Assembly: GCA_910577755.1 (NCBI GenBank)
Contig: CAJTNL010000016.1
Coordinates: 1-38,806, forward strand
Source of the DNA: an uncultured Eubacteriales bacterium
GTDB lineage: Bacteria > Bacillota > Clostridia > Oscillospirales > Acutalibacteraceae
Reading direction: 5' to 3'
DNA length: 38,806 nucleotides
The notes under the pieces were generated by a model that saw nothing but the letters and a program-made list of their open reading frames with translations, was not told the DNA's origin and ran no database searches. Made by a program: the position numbers and the translations under genes. Positions 1-8,816 of the stretch are shown here, piece by piece; positions within the stretch are counted from its first letter, which is position 1; every line of letters begins with the position of its first letter.

Positions 1-52
1 CACTAAATAATTAGTGCGACAGCCCCTTTTCCTGATTTACAGCATAATACCA

Positions 53-343
53 TTATTCATCTTCTGTTTCTAAATTTTTTTTGTATTTTAATTTTGTGGC
101 CATACCACCCCGGATATGGCGTTGTGCTTTATTAATTTCTAAAATATGTTTTACTTCTTTATATAATTGGGGGTCTATGTATTTTAAACGCTCTGCTACA
201 TCTTTATGAACGGTACTTTTACTTACGCCGAATTTTTTAGCTGTGCCGCGGACGGTGGAGTGTGTTGTGGAAATATACTGGCCTAGTATTATGCTACGAT
301 CCTCCACGTCATGGTTGGCAATTTTGCCCCTATTCACTTTCAA
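53..343 (-). CDS. spoIIID: Stage III sporulation transcriptional regulator SpoIIID
   Basis: Small DNA-binding protein (96 aa) that in Bacillus adjusts sigma-E-dependent mother-cell transcription during sporulation. The sequence shows the family helix-turn-helix at about residues 28-55, with the hallmark FGVSKSTVHKD recognition helix, followed by a basic C-terminal segment containing RHIRGGMATKLKYKK; both are diagnostic of SpoIIID. The start is a TTG at 343, preceded by AAGGGGTG about 8 nt upstream; no in-frame ATG gives a full N-terminus. The length is close to the usual 80-95 aa. It is a single gene with a sigma-E-like promoter upstream, consistent with mother-cell expression. The call is secure and implies that the organism makes endospores or descends from one that did. 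Confidence 0.96.
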   Translation of the reverse strand: MKVNRGKIANHDVEDRSIILGQYISTTHSTVRGTAKKFGVSKSTVHKDVAERLKYIDPQLYKEVKHILEINKAQRHIRGGMATKLKYKKNLETEDE

Positions 344-376
344 AGTTTTTACACCCCTTTATCAAGCTACTAATTA

Positions 377-405
377 TTTGTATGCATTGATAAAGGGGGT
401 TATAC
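377..405 (-). promoter_or_regulatory. Putative sigma-E promoter of spoIIID
   Basis: On the minus strand, GTATAAC (399-405) and CATACAAA (377-384) are separated by 14 nt. They resemble the sigma-E -35 (GNATATT-like) and -10 (CATACANT) consensus of Bacillus mother-cell promoters. The expected transcription start lies about 30 nt before the TTG codon at 343, leaving room for the ribosome binding site. The elements are seen directly; the sigma-factor assignment is inference supported by the target gene. Confidence 0.5.
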
Positions 406-548
406 GCTTTTTTATACGCTTGTAGCTGTCGGTTGCATTTTAGTATCAGAGATATATAATTCTCAAAATTTTTGTGATATACAGAGCATATATCTCAAAA
501 TCAATAACAGCAGGTGCTGCATGGTTTGGCAAAAAATACGGTAATATC

Positions 549-590
549 ATCAATACACCCGGTATGGCTAACCATACCGGGTGTATTGAT
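549..590. terminator. Perfect 19-bp inverted repeat, possible terminator
   Basis: Arms 549-567 and 572-590 are perfectly complementary with a CTAA loop. It is the main structure in the 424-bp gap between spoIIID and the downstream transferase gene. On the minus strand it lies about 180 nt beyond the stop of the gtrB-like gene, and a run of T residues follows only after about 10 nt, so it is not a textbook intrinsic terminator. I see no credible gene elsewhere in the gap: a 75-codon frame over it (474-701) has no ribosome binding site and includes both arms of the repeat. Confidence 0.4.
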
Positions 591-767
591 ATAAAGCATA
601 TCAGTTTAATATTTGATTTTTTAAGGCAGTTTATGTTTGAATGTTTTAAGATGATTATGATGGTGATATTTTATCAAAAAATAATAAGAAGCACGAAGTA
701 AAATGGACCTGTCATAAAGTTCAGATAAAGGATACAATTGATCTATGAAAACCCAATTTTCAATAGG

Positions 768-1736
768 TTATATGATTGTTTGATCCTCCTTCTGCAAAAT
801 CATTTTTGAAATAATATAGCGGGGACGTCTTTTTGTTTCATTATAAATTTTACCAATATACTCGCCTATAATACCTAGGCTCAATAATTGAATACCGCCA
901 ATCATCCAAATAGACGCTACAATTGAAGTCCAACCTCCTACGGTAAATCCGGTATATTTCAGAATTAAAAATACAATTAACGCAATTAAGCTTATTAGAA
1001 AAATAAGAACGCCTAGAGATGTAATCATACGAATTGGCTTAATACTGAAAGAGGTAATGCCGTCGAAGGCAAACGCCAGCATTTTGCTAAGAGGATATTT
1101 AGACTGACCGGCAAATCGTTTATTGCGTTCGTATTCTACAGTGGTAGACTGAAAGCCGATTAACGGAACAATACCACGTAAAAATAAATTTACCTCTTCA
1201 AATTGGGAGAGCGCTTTCAATGCTGTTTTGCTCATAAGACGGTAATCTGCGTGATTAAATACAATATCGACTCCCAACAGTTTCATGAATTTATAAAAGC
1301 ATTTGGCGGTTGTTTTTTTAAATAATGTGTCTTTTTTTCGTGCACTGCGCACACCATATACAATTTCATTGCCTTGCTGATATTTCACAATCATTTTTTC
1401 AATTATATTTATATCGTCCTGTAAATCAGCGTCTAATGAAATCGTAATATCCGCATATTCTTTTGCTGTCATCAGTCCGGCTAAAAGTGCGTTTTGATGC
1501 CCTTTGTTTCGTGAAAGGCATACGCCGCTAAAAATTGGGTTTTGTTTATGGAGCGATTCAATAATCTCCCATGTGTGGTCCTTAGATCCGTCGTTAATAA
1601 ACATAATTTTGCTTTTGTTAGATATCATGCCACGCTCCATCATTGCGGTCATGATTGCTAAAAGCTGCGAGGCTGTTTCATTTAGAACAGCCTCCTCATT
1701 GTAACAGGGGAGTACTAAGTATAATATGTTGTTCAT
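768..1736 (-). CDS. GtrB/DPM1-like family 2 glycosyltransferase, membrane anchored
   Basis: 322-aa GT2 enzyme of the polyprenyl-phosphate sugar transferase type. Such enzymes load a sugar from a nucleotide donor onto undecaprenyl phosphate at the cytoplasmic membrane. The catalytic domain (about residues 1-220) shows LVLPCYNEE at the N-terminus, INDGSKDHT, and the DXD-type SLDADLQDD near residue 100. Two membrane helices follow (about 232-254 and 265-290), then a short basic tail, the classic GtrB/DPM1-like layout. It is divergent from the glycan operon starting with glf and probably supplies a lipid-linked sugar for decorating that polymer. No GtrA flippase is adjacent. The sugar cannot be told from the sequence. 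Confidence 0.88.
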   Translation of the reverse strand: MNNILYLVLPCYNEEAVLNETASQLLAIMTAMMERGMISNKSKIMFINDGSKDHTWEIIESLHKQNPIFSGVCLSRNKGHQNALLAGLMTAKEYADITISLDADLQDDINIIEKMIVKYQQGNEIVYGVRSARKKDTLFKKTTAKCFYKFMKLLGVDIVFNHADYRLMSKTALKALSQFEEVNLFLRGIVPLIGFQSTTVEYERNKRFAGQSKYPLSKMLAFAFDGITSFSIKPIRMITSLGVLIFLISLIALIVFLILKYTGFTVGGWTSIVASIWMIGGIQLLSLGIIGEYIGKIYNETKRRPRYIISKMILQKEDQTII

Positions 1737-1773
1737 AAAAACATACCTTTATTTGCAAATGATTTCTATTTTT

Positions 1774-1802
1774 ATTTAAACATATCAGTTTTTAAATTGC
1801 AA
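1774..1802 (-). promoter_or_regulatory. Putative sigma-A promoter of the gtrB-like gene
   Basis: Minus strand: TTGCAA (1797-1802), a 17-nt spacer, then TTAAAT (1774-1779), about 40 nt upstream of the start codon at 1736. The -10 is weak, so this is a moderate prediction. Confidence 0.4.
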
Positions 1803-1904
1803 GGTTTAGGACATGATTCGAGCAAACATTCATAAAAATTTCATTTAATTTTTAGATAGATATATATTTTTTCTACATATTATATAAGTTGATATATTGC
1901 TTGA

Positions 1905-1933
1905 TTGCAATCACTGCATAAAAGTGTTATAAT
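1905..1933 (+). promoter_or_regulatory. Putative sigma-A promoter of the glycan operon
   Basis: TTGCAA (1905-1910), 17-nt spacer, TATAAT (1928-1933), with glf starting at 1982 after AAAGGTG. The genes from glf to the last transferase are tightly packed on the plus strand, and no other strong promoter was noticed among them, so this probably drives the whole 7.8-kb operon. Confidence 0.6.
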
Positions 1934-1981
1934 GTCTCAAGTATAAGGGAGAGTTTGTACTTTTTTATGAAAGGTGTCTAG

Positions 1982-3094
1982 ATGCAATTGAGTAAATATG
2001 ATTATCTGATTGTAGGTAGCGGCTTGTTTGGAGCGGTTTTTGCACAGCAAATGACGGCTGCAGGGAGAACTTGTCTGGTGGTTGAAAAAAGAGATCACAC
2101 AGGGGGAAATATTTACTGTAAACAGATAGAAGGTATTACTGTTCACCAATATGGCGCTCATATTTTTCATACCAGCGACAAAATGGTTTGGGATTATGTT
2201 AATCAATTTGTTGCATTTAATCATTATATTAATGCGCCTATTGCCAACTATCATGGTGAAATATATAATTTGCCCTTTAATATGAACACTTTTTCTAAAA
2301 TGTGGGGAATTAAAACACCTGCCCAGGCCAAAGCTAAGATTGAAGCGCAAAAATCTCAAATTACCGGCTCTCCTGCTAATTTAGAAGAACAGGCAATTAG
2401 TCTTGTGGGACAAGATATTTATCAAAAACTAATTAAAGGCTATACAGAAAAGCAATGGGGAAAGGAATGTAAGGACTTACCTGCTTTTATCATTCAGCGT
2501 TTGCCGGTACGCTATACTTATAATAATAATTATTTTAATGACCATTATCAGGGCATTCCCGAAGGCGGTTACAATATTTTGACTGATCAATTGCTAAAAG
2601 GATGCAAAGTAAGACTGAACACCGACTTTTTAGAGGAGAAACAAGCGTTGTCTTCTTTGGCGCACAAAATTGTATATACAGGTACCATTGATTCTTATTT
2701 TAATTATCAATTTGGATCGTTGGAATATAGAAGCCTGCGTTTTGAAAGCGAAATATTGAACGAAGAAAATTATCAGGGTGTTGCGGTTGTAAACTATACT
2801 GACAGAGAAACACCTTATACCCGAGTAATTGAGCACAAGCATTTCGAATTTGGCTTACAACCGAAAACGGTTATAACAAAAGAGTACTCTGTTGACTGGA
2901 AATTAGGTGATGAACCGTATTATCCGGTGAATGATGTTAAAAATCATAATATATATGAGCAATATGCTTCTCTTGCCTTACGAGAACCAAATGTAATATT
3001 TGGCGGAAGATTAGCAGAATATAAATATTATGATATGGATAAGGTTATTGCGTCTGCATTATGTGCGGCTCAAAAAGAGCTGTTTGCCGTATAA
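1982..3094 (+). CDS. glf: UDP-galactopyranose mutase
   Basis: 370-aa flavoenzyme that interconverts UDP-galactopyranose and UDP-galactofuranose, the donor for galactofuranose (Galf) residues in surface glycans. The N-terminal FAD-binding Rossmann motif is visible (VGSGLFGAVFAQ, about residues 11-22). Conserved HIFHT near residue 60, GIPEGGYN near 194 and FGGRLAEYKYYDMD near the C-terminus are family signatures. Length is typical (about 365-390 aa). It opens the glycan operon, so the polymer built by the downstream transferases very likely contains Galf. Start supported by AAAGGTG just upstream. Confidence 0.96.
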   Translation: MQLSKYDYLIVGSGLFGAVFAQQMTAAGRTCLVVEKRDHTGGNIYCKQIEGITVHQYGAHIFHTSDKMVWDYVNQFVAFNHYINAPIANYHGEIYNLPFNMNTFSKMWGIKTPAQAKAKIEAQKSQITGSPANLEEQAISLVGQDIYQKLIKGYTEKQWGKECKDLPAFIIQRLPVRYTYNNNYFNDHYQGIPEGGYNILTDQLLKGCKVRLNTDFLEEKQALSSLAHKIVYTGTIDSYFNYQFGSLEYRSLRFESEILNEENYQGVAVVNYTDRETPYTRVIEHKHFEFGLQPKTVITKEYSVDWKLGDEPYYPVNDVKNHNIYEQYASLALREPNVIFGGRLAEYKYYDMDKVIASALCAAQKELFAV

Positions 3095-3122
3095 CTAGAT
3101 TGTTTTGGAGGAAGTTGCCAGT

Positions 3123-4181
3123 ATGTCTGATGTCAAAATCAGTGTAATTATGCCTGTTTATCAAGTAGAAAAATATGTCAGAAAAGCAATTGAAAGTATT
3201 CAGGCTCAAACCTTGAAAGAATTTGAGTTTTTGATTGTAGATGATGGTACGCTCGATAACAGCGGTAAAATTTGTGATGAATATGCTGCCAAGGATCATC
3301 GTATCCATGTGATTCACAAAGAAAACGGCGGCGCTCCCAGCGCACGCAATGCGGCAATGGAAATTGCAGTGGGTAAATATTTTTATTTTATGGACTCCGA
3401 CGACTGGGTTGAGCCTACTATGCTTGAAGATATGTATAAGCTGGCAGAGGAGCATCAATTAGAGATGCTTGTAGCAGGTTATTTTATTGATACCTACTAT
3501 GATGACGAACATTATATTACAACAGAGTTAAGCCAGCCTGATCGAATTTTCCAGTCGCAACAGGAATTTCGGGAACAAGCCTACCGTTTGTTTGATTTAA
3601 ATTTGCTTTATACACCGTGGAATAAGCTGTATCAAGCAAACTATATTCAGCGTCATAACCTGAGGTTTTCCAATACTTTTTGGGACGATTTTCCTTTTAA
3701 TTTAAGTGTAGTACGAGATATTGAGAGAGTTGGCGTTACCTGTAAAAAATATTATCATTTTATACGGGCAAGGGCTGAAAGTGAAACAACCAGATATCGT
3801 AGCGATATGTACCAAAAGCGTGAGGAAGAGCATCAATGGATGGTGGATTTGTATCAATATTGGCAAATTAAAGATTATAAGAGTATGGAGATGGTGTACC
3901 GCCGTTATATTGAACGGGTTATTGGTTGTATTGAAAATGTGACAACGTCCAATTGCACGCTGACAAAGGCAGAGAAAAAAGCGGCAATTTGTAAAATTCT
4001 GGATAACCCCAATGTGCCAAGGGCTTTGCGAATGGCGCAGCCTCGATCTACCTATATGAAGTTAATGCTCAAACCAATTAAATGGAAAAATATAAATTTA
4101 GCTTATTTAGAGGGTAAAATTATTTCTATGATAAAAAGTAAAAATACAAAGCTGTTTGCATCGTTAAAAGCAAAACGTTAG
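3123..4181 (+). CDS. Family 2 glycosyltransferase (WfgS/EpsJ-like)
   Basis: 352-aa inverting GT-A glycosyltransferase of the kind found in exopolysaccharide and capsule operons. The N-terminus has ISVIMPVYQVEKYV, then VDDGTLDNSG (usually DDGSTDNSG), NGGAPSARN and the metal-binding MDSDDW around residue 95. The second half, with the aromatic-rich WNKLY motif near residue 170, probably shapes acceptor binding. I place the start at ATG 3123 rather than the upstream in-frame TTG at 3105, because GGAGG at 3107-3111 is correctly spaced only for the ATG. The gene begins 28 nt after glf and is followed at 9 nt by a second transferase. Donor and acceptor are unknown. Confidence 0.9.
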   Translation: MSDVKISVIMPVYQVEKYVRKAIESIQAQTLKEFEFLIVDDGTLDNSGKICDEYAAKDHRIHVIHKENGGAPSARNAAMEIAVGKYFYFMDSDDWVEPTMLEDMYKLAEEHQLEMLVAGYFIDTYYDDEHYITTELSQPDRIFQSQQEFREQAYRLFDLNLLYTPWNKLYQANYIQRHNLRFSNTFWDDFPFNLSVVRDIERVGVTCKKYYHFIRARAESETTRYRSDMYQKREEEHQWMVDLYQYWQIKDYKSMEMVYRRYIERVIGCIENVTTSNCTLTKAEKKAAICKILDNPNVPRALRMAQPRSTYMKLMLKPIKWKNINLAYLEGKIISMIKSKNTKLFASLKAKR

Positions 4182-4190
4182 GAGTTTATC

Positions 4191-5258
4191 ATGAACCAGC
4201 CTTTTATCAGCGTTGTCATGCCTGTATACGGTGTGGAACAATATTTAAACAGGGCAGCCGATAGTGTTCTAAACCAGACATTTCGAGATATTGAACTAAT
4301 TTTAGTAGACGACTGCTCGCCTGACCGCTGCGGCACTATATGTGATGAAATTGCCCGTCGGGATGCACGGGTTACGGTTATGCATTTGGAGCGCAACGGA
4401 GGGTTAAGTCATGCGCGAAACCAAGGTATGACGTTGGCCCGAGGTCAATATATTTGTTTTATGGACTCTGATGATTATCTGGATTCCAATGCTCTGCAAA
4501 TTGCGGTGGACTCTATTGAAAAAAATCCGGCAAAGCTGGTGGTATGGGGACTAATCGAGGAGTACTATAACGCTACAGATCAGTTGGTGTCTACCGTTCA
4601 GGTTAGCTATCCCACCCATTTGCTATCTTCTAGAGAGACGCTAAGACCTCACCTGATTCGTTTGGAAGAAAAAACATTACTGGGCTATCAATGGAATAAG
4701 CTGTATGACCTTGATTATTTGCGTCAAAAACAGTTGCAATATGAACATATCCCGTTAATTGAAGATATTTTGTTCAGTATTGCATTTGTACAGGACATAG
4801 ATTCTCTGAATATTTTAGACATAACGCCTTATCATTACCAAAAGAAAATTGATAGTGGACTGACTGCTAAATTTACAGCAAATTATTATGATTTACACAT
4901 GTTGCGTATTCGTAAGTTACTGGAGCTGTATCAGAGTTGGGATTTATGTACCGAAGAGGTTAAGCGTATTTTAGCCAATATTTATGTACGGTATGTGATT
5001 TCTGCAATTCAAAGAAACTGCGATAAACGGTCGGGCCTAAGCTGCAAAGAACAAAAACAGTTTATACGGGAGATATTTGAAAGTGACTTATACCAGACGT
5101 TGATAGATTATGTTTCTGCTGACAGTACAATTGTAAAAATACTTGGGGGTTTGTTACGGAATAAAAAAGAGATTGCTTGCTATTTCAGCGGAAAAGGCAT
5201 TTATTTTGTGAAAAATAAGCTGCCTATGGTATTTGCAAAAGTAAAACAAAACAGATGA
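4191..5258 (+). CDS. Family 2 glycosyltransferase
   Basis: 355-aa GT-A fold transferase, a diverged relative of its upstream neighbour. Visible motifs are ISVVMPVYGVEQYL, VDDCSPDRCG (a variant of the usual DDGSxDxSG), NGGLSHARN and FMDSDDYLD around residue 93. WNKLYDLDYL near residue 165 is shared with the other family 2 enzymes of this locus. The ATG follows AGGAG within the 9-nt gap after the preceding gene. It most likely adds one sugar of the repeat unit in the cytoplasm. Specificity cannot be read from sequence. Confidence 0.9.
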   Translation: MNQPFISVVMPVYGVEQYLNRAADSVLNQTFRDIELILVDDCSPDRCGTICDEIARRDARVTVMHLERNGGLSHARNQGMTLARGQYICFMDSDDYLDSNALQIAVDSIEKNPAKLVVWGLIEEYYNATDQLVSTVQVSYPTHLLSSRETLRPHLIRLEEKTLLGYQWNKLYDLDYLRQKQLQYEHIPLIEDILFSIAFVQDIDSLNILDITPYHYQKKIDSGLTAKFTANYYDLHMLRIRKLLELYQSWDLCTEEVKRILANIYVRYVISAIQRNCDKRSGLSCKEQKQFIREIFESDLYQTLIDYVSADSTIVKILGGLLRNKKEIACYFSGKGIYFVKNKLPMVFAKVKQNR

Positions 5259-5265
5259 GGTTTTT

Positions 5266-6387
5266 ATGAAACAAAAGAAGGTCTTAACGGGCTTTATTAT
5301 GGATGGAAAAGCTGGAGGAGTAGACAAATACCTATTAAGCTTTTTGGAGTCGATCCATAGCGAGTCAGTAAGAATCGATTTTTTAACAAATCATATTAAT
5401 ATTAATTTAAAGAAAAAACTTGCACAATACGGTTCAAATTTATATGAAGTGACCACTTTAAGGAAACCTAAGCTTCAATACAAGCAAATTTGTGATATAA
5501 TAAAGAAGCATTCCTATGACGTCACATATTTTAATATTTCTACTGCAATTAATCGTATTGGTCCGCAGGCTGCTTTTGATTGCAATGTACCTATCAGAGC
5601 GATTCATAGTCATTCAACAGGTAACGATTGCGCTAGTGCTTACAAAAGAAAGATTCTTGATTATCTGCATAATCAATATAAAAAACGTCTTTATAAAACG
5701 GCAAATCATTTTTATGCTTGTTCTAAAACAGCTGGTTTGTGGATGTTTCCACAAAAAATAGTTGAATCTGACAAATTTCAGGTCATCCATAATGCGATTG
5801 ATACTTCTAAGTTTTCTTATAATATCGCAGTAAGAGAGAAAGTACGGGAGGAACTGGACCTAAAGGATAATTTGGTTATCGGTCATGTAGGTAATTTTTG
5901 CTACCCCAAAAACTATGGATTTCTTTTAGATATTTTTTATCAAGTGGTCAAACGAGATCCCCGTGCTCGGCTTTTGTTAGTGGGTAACGGCCCTGATTGG
6001 GATATTGTACAAAATAAAATACAAACTATGGGGCTTCAAGATAGAGTAATACTTTTAGGTATGCGAACGGATGTAAACAGGATTATGCAGGGGATGGATG
6101 TGTTTTTGCTTCCCTCCCGTTTTGAGGGGTTGGCTATCGTTTCAATTGAGGCGCAGACTTCAGGTTTGCCCTGTGTATTTTCTACGGGAATGTCTTATGA
6201 GGCTAAGATTACAGAGCCAGTCATTTATTTATCCATAGATGACAGTGTAGATAAATGGGCGGATGCTGTTTTAAGCTTTGAAAATTATCATCGAGTGGAT
6301 CATACTGCTGAAGTAATAGCTGCTCATTACGATTTGGCACACCAACAAGAAAGTTACAGGAGGGTTCTTGAGAATGGAATTGACTAA
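5266..6387 (+). CDS. Glycosyltransferase family 1/4 (GT-B, EpsF-like)
   Basis: 373-aa retaining GT-B transferase. The N-terminal domain begins with GFIMDGKAGGVDKYL, a variant of the usual glycine-rich acceptor loop. The C-terminal domain has VIGHVGNFCYPKN near residue 205, LLVGNGPDWD near 240, and the EX7E nucleotide-sugar motif PSRFEGLAIVSIEAQ around residues 284-298. This resembles EpsF-type enzymes of exopolysaccharide operons. It starts 7 nt after the preceding gene and its 3' end overlaps the next coding region by 14 nt, indicating translational coupling. Confidence 0.92.
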   Translation: MKQKKVLTGFIMDGKAGGVDKYLLSFLESIHSESVRIDFLTNHININLKKKLAQYGSNLYEVTTLRKPKLQYKQICDIIKKHSYDVTYFNISTAINRIGPQAAFDCNVPIRAIHSHSTGNDCASAYKRKILDYLHNQYKKRLYKTANHFYACSKTAGLWMFPQKIVESDKFQVIHNAIDTSKFSYNIAVREKVREELDLKDNLVIGHVGNFCYPKNYGFLLDIFYQVVKRDPRARLLLVGNGPDWDIVQNKIQTMGLQDRVILLGMRTDVNRIMQGMDVFLLPSRFEGLAIVSIEAQTSGLPCVFSTGMSYEAKITEPVIYLSIDDSVDKWADAVLSFENYHRVDHTAEVIAAHYDLAHQQESYRRVLENGID

Positions 6388-7852
6388 TCATCAAAATACG
6401 ATTTGGGCGAAAATGGATAAAATATTTTTTGGTACTCCATTTAAAATTATTTATTTAATTTATGGTTTTTTTGCCTATTTTAACGTAACATTCGGTACCG
6501 GTTGGATGAAAGTTCCGGTTTGGGGTTCGGTAGCTTTGGGTGTCATTTTAATAATATACAGGCTCATTCGTATTCCTAATTATATAAAAACAAAGCGCAT
6601 CTGGTTGTTAATAGCGTTTTTAATAAGTTATGTTATATCTATTGCTGTAAATTTGGACTATGGTTATGCAGAGGCTGTAAAAGCACTGGTTTGGATGGGA
6701 TTTCACTATTTTTTATTGTACGCCTGTGATGTAACACAAGAGCCTGACGCATATAAAAAGGAATTTTATATTATGGCAAATATTTATTTGTTTATTTTAT
6801 TTGCTGCAGCCGTTGTAAGCTTTGTATTTTTATGCATGAACTATTCTTATATTCTTGTGCATAGTGGTAGTCAGGTCATAGGCGGTTTTACCTGGGGACG
6901 TCTTTGGGGTATTTTTACTGATCCTAATTATGGTTCCGTGTTTTGCAGTGCAGGGATTATTCTCAGCATTTATTTTTTCAATATTTGGAAAAATGTCTTT
7001 TTAAGAATTTGTTATTGTATCAATATTTTAATGCTTTCCATTTATCTAATTTTTTCAGATTCACGTACTGGACTAGTAAGCGTTATATTGGCTCTGGGCT
7101 TTTATGTATATGCACTATTGATTCGTTGGGATAAATTAAAGTTAAAGATGGTTTGGAAACAGGTATGCTGCATATTGATTGCAATTGTTGTAATGGTTGG
7201 CGTATTCTTTTTGCCTAAAGGGGTTACAAAAGCCTACAATGCTATTATATTGCACATAGCAGCTTCCCAGCAAATTCCGGATGAAAATAACCAGACTATT
7301 ATTGATGATACAGTAAAAGAGAAAAAGTTTGGCAGGGAGCAGGATATTGAAGATGATTTTACAAATCAGCGTTTTGATTTGTGGATGAGCGGTATTGAAA
7401 TATTTTCAACAAGACCTATTTTGGGTGTATCCTTTTTTAATTTAATTCCATATGCCACAGCTAATTTGCCCGATACCTTTATGATAAATAATGATTTTGG
7501 TGAACATGGTAATTTGCATAATGCTTATTTAAATATTTTGGCGGGTCAAGGTATTGTTGGCTTTACAATTAGTGTTTTATTTTCAGCTGCTGTGATTATT
7601 TATGTTTTCCGCCGTTTTTTAAGGGTAGACCAAAAGGATTACCATTATATTATTACTTTAATGGGTGCAGTATTAGCTTGCGGTGTTTCTGCTATGTTTG
7701 TATCAGATATTTTTTATATTCATTCGCCTAATTCATATATATTTTGGTCGTTCTTAGGGTATCTTATGCATTATTTTAGGCATAATATTCCTCTTCCTTT
7801 TAAAGGATTTAACAAAAAACAGGAGAAAGAGTTATGCCAAAAATCAGTGTAA
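6374..7852 (+). CDS. O-antigen ligase/polymerase-like (Wzy-type) membrane protein
   Basis: 492-aa polytopic membrane protein with roughly ten to twelve hydrophobic helices and one large extracytoplasmic loop (about residues 300-370) rich in charged residues. FGEHGNLHNAYLNILAGQG near residue 380 matches the histidine-containing motif of the Wzy_C/O-antigen ligase family. In this family such proteins polymerise lipid-linked repeat units or ligate the glycan to an acceptor outside the membrane. I use ATG 6374 because AGGAGGG (6358-6364) is well spaced for it; the in-frame TTG at 6368 is too close. It overlaps both neighbouring genes. No flippase (Wzx) or chain-length regulator gene is present in the window. 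Confidence 0.85.
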   Translation: MELTNHQNTIWAKMDKIFFGTPFKIIYLIYGFFAYFNVTFGTGWMKVPVWGSVALGVILIIYRLIRIPNYIKTKRIWLLIAFLISYVISIAVNLDYGYAEAVKALVWMGFHYFLLYACDVTQEPDAYKKEFYIMANIYLFILFAAAVVSFVFLCMNYSYILVHSGSQVIGGFTWGRLWGIFTDPNYGSVFCSAGIILSIYFFNIWKNVFLRICYCINILMLSIYLIFSDSRTGLVSVILALGFYVYALLIRWDKLKLKMVWKQVCCILIAIVVMVGVFFLPKGVTKAYNAIILHIAASQQIPDENNQTIIDDTVKEKKFGREQDIEDDFTNQRFDLWMSGIEIFSTRPILGVSFFNLIPYATANLPDTFMINNDFGEHGNLHNAYLNILAGQGIVGFTISVLFSAAVIIYVFRRFLRVDQKDYHYIITLMGAVLACGVSAMFVSDIFYIHSPNSYIFWSFLGYLMHYFRHNIPLPFKGFNKKQEKELCQKSV

Positions 7853-8805
7853 TTATACCAATATATAATGTGGAAAATTATTTGGTAAAGTGTTTGAACT
7901 CTATTATGACACAGTCTTGCCGTGATTTTGAGGTTGTGATTGTTGATGATGGCTCTACTGACAAAAGCCCTGTAATTGCAAAAGAATATGAACAGAAATA
8001 TCAAAATGTGTATGTGATTACACAAGAAAACAGTGGTCAGGGCGCTGCCAGAAACACTGGAATTGAAGCCGCCAAGGGTGAATACTTTTTATTTATAGAC
8101 AGTGATGACTATATAGATAATAATACAATAGAGATTTTGTGTGAAAAAGCTATGAATACAAATGCGGATTTGATTATTTTTGATATGGCAATTGAAGAAA
8201 TGGATGGACATATTAGCTCTGTTTCATGCGGCTGTGCAAAAGACCATATTGGTATGACGCTGGAAAAATATCCAGAACTCATATTAGATCCGCCTTGCCC
8301 TTGCAATAAGTTGTTCCACCGTAATTTATTTATTAATACGGGAATTCGTTTTCCGGATAGAGTATGGTATGAGGATTTAAGAGCGATACCTAAAATATAT
8401 ACGGCAGCACAACATATTGAATATATTCATCAACCATTCTACCATTATTTGCAGCGCTCGGGTTCTACGATGCACAACAGCAATATAGAACGTAACGGGG
8501 AGATTATAGACGCCATAGATGATGTGCTGAGTTATTATAAAGAAAAGAATCTTTTCGAACGTTATTATTTTATCTTAGAGTATTTAGCAATTGTGCATAT
8601 TTTTTTACTTGCTTCTGTGCGCGTTATTAAATTGGATAGAAAGCATCCATTATTAAAACAGTTTAGACTATATATTGAAACGCAATTCCCACATTATAAA
8701 AAGAACCCGTTACTTAGTCGTATGAATCAAAAAGAAAAGATTGTATTTAGGTGCTTATCTGCTGGTCGGTATTTTATTTTGAGCAAACTGCTTAAAAAGA
8801 AATAG
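7834..8805 (+). CDS. Family 2 glycosyltransferase, tandem copy A
   Basis: 323-aa GT-A transferase with ISVIIPIYNVENYLVKC, VDDGSTDKSP, NSGQGAARNTG and LFIDSDDYID (about residues 86-95). CNKLFHRNLF near residue 153 and VWYEDL near 176 are characteristic of the EpsJ-like subgroup. It overlaps the 3' end of the polymerase gene by 19 nt and shares its ribosome binding site sequence (AGGAGAAAGAGTT) with the next gene. The two proteins match through most of their length, so they arose by duplication and probably add related sugars to successive acceptors. Confidence 0.92.
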   Translation: MPKISVIIPIYNVENYLVKCLNSIMTQSCRDFEVVIVDDGSTDKSPVIAKEYEQKYQNVYVITQENSGQGAARNTGIEAAKGEYFLFIDSDDYIDNNTIEILCEKAMNTNADLIIFDMAIEEMDGHISSVSCGCAKDHIGMTLEKYPELILDPPCPCNKLFHRNLFINTGIRFPDRVWYEDLRAIPKIYTAAQHIEYIHQPFYHYLQRSGSTMHNSNIERNGEIIDAIDDVLSYYKEKNLFERYYFILEYLAIVHIFLLASVRVIKLDRKHPLLKQFRLYIETQFPHYKKNPLLSRMNQKEKIVFRCLSAGRYFILSKLLKKK

Positions 8806-8816
8806 GAGAAAGAGTT

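Noticed and set aside
1..16. Small palindrome CACTAA/TTAGTG at the window edge
   Set aside because: Six-bp arms without T-run and cut by the window end; not enough to call a terminator or repeat.
474..701. 75-codon open frame upstream of the gtrB-like gene
   Set aside because: No ribosome binding site, unlikely composition, and it runs through both arms of the 19-bp inverted repeat. Treated as chance.
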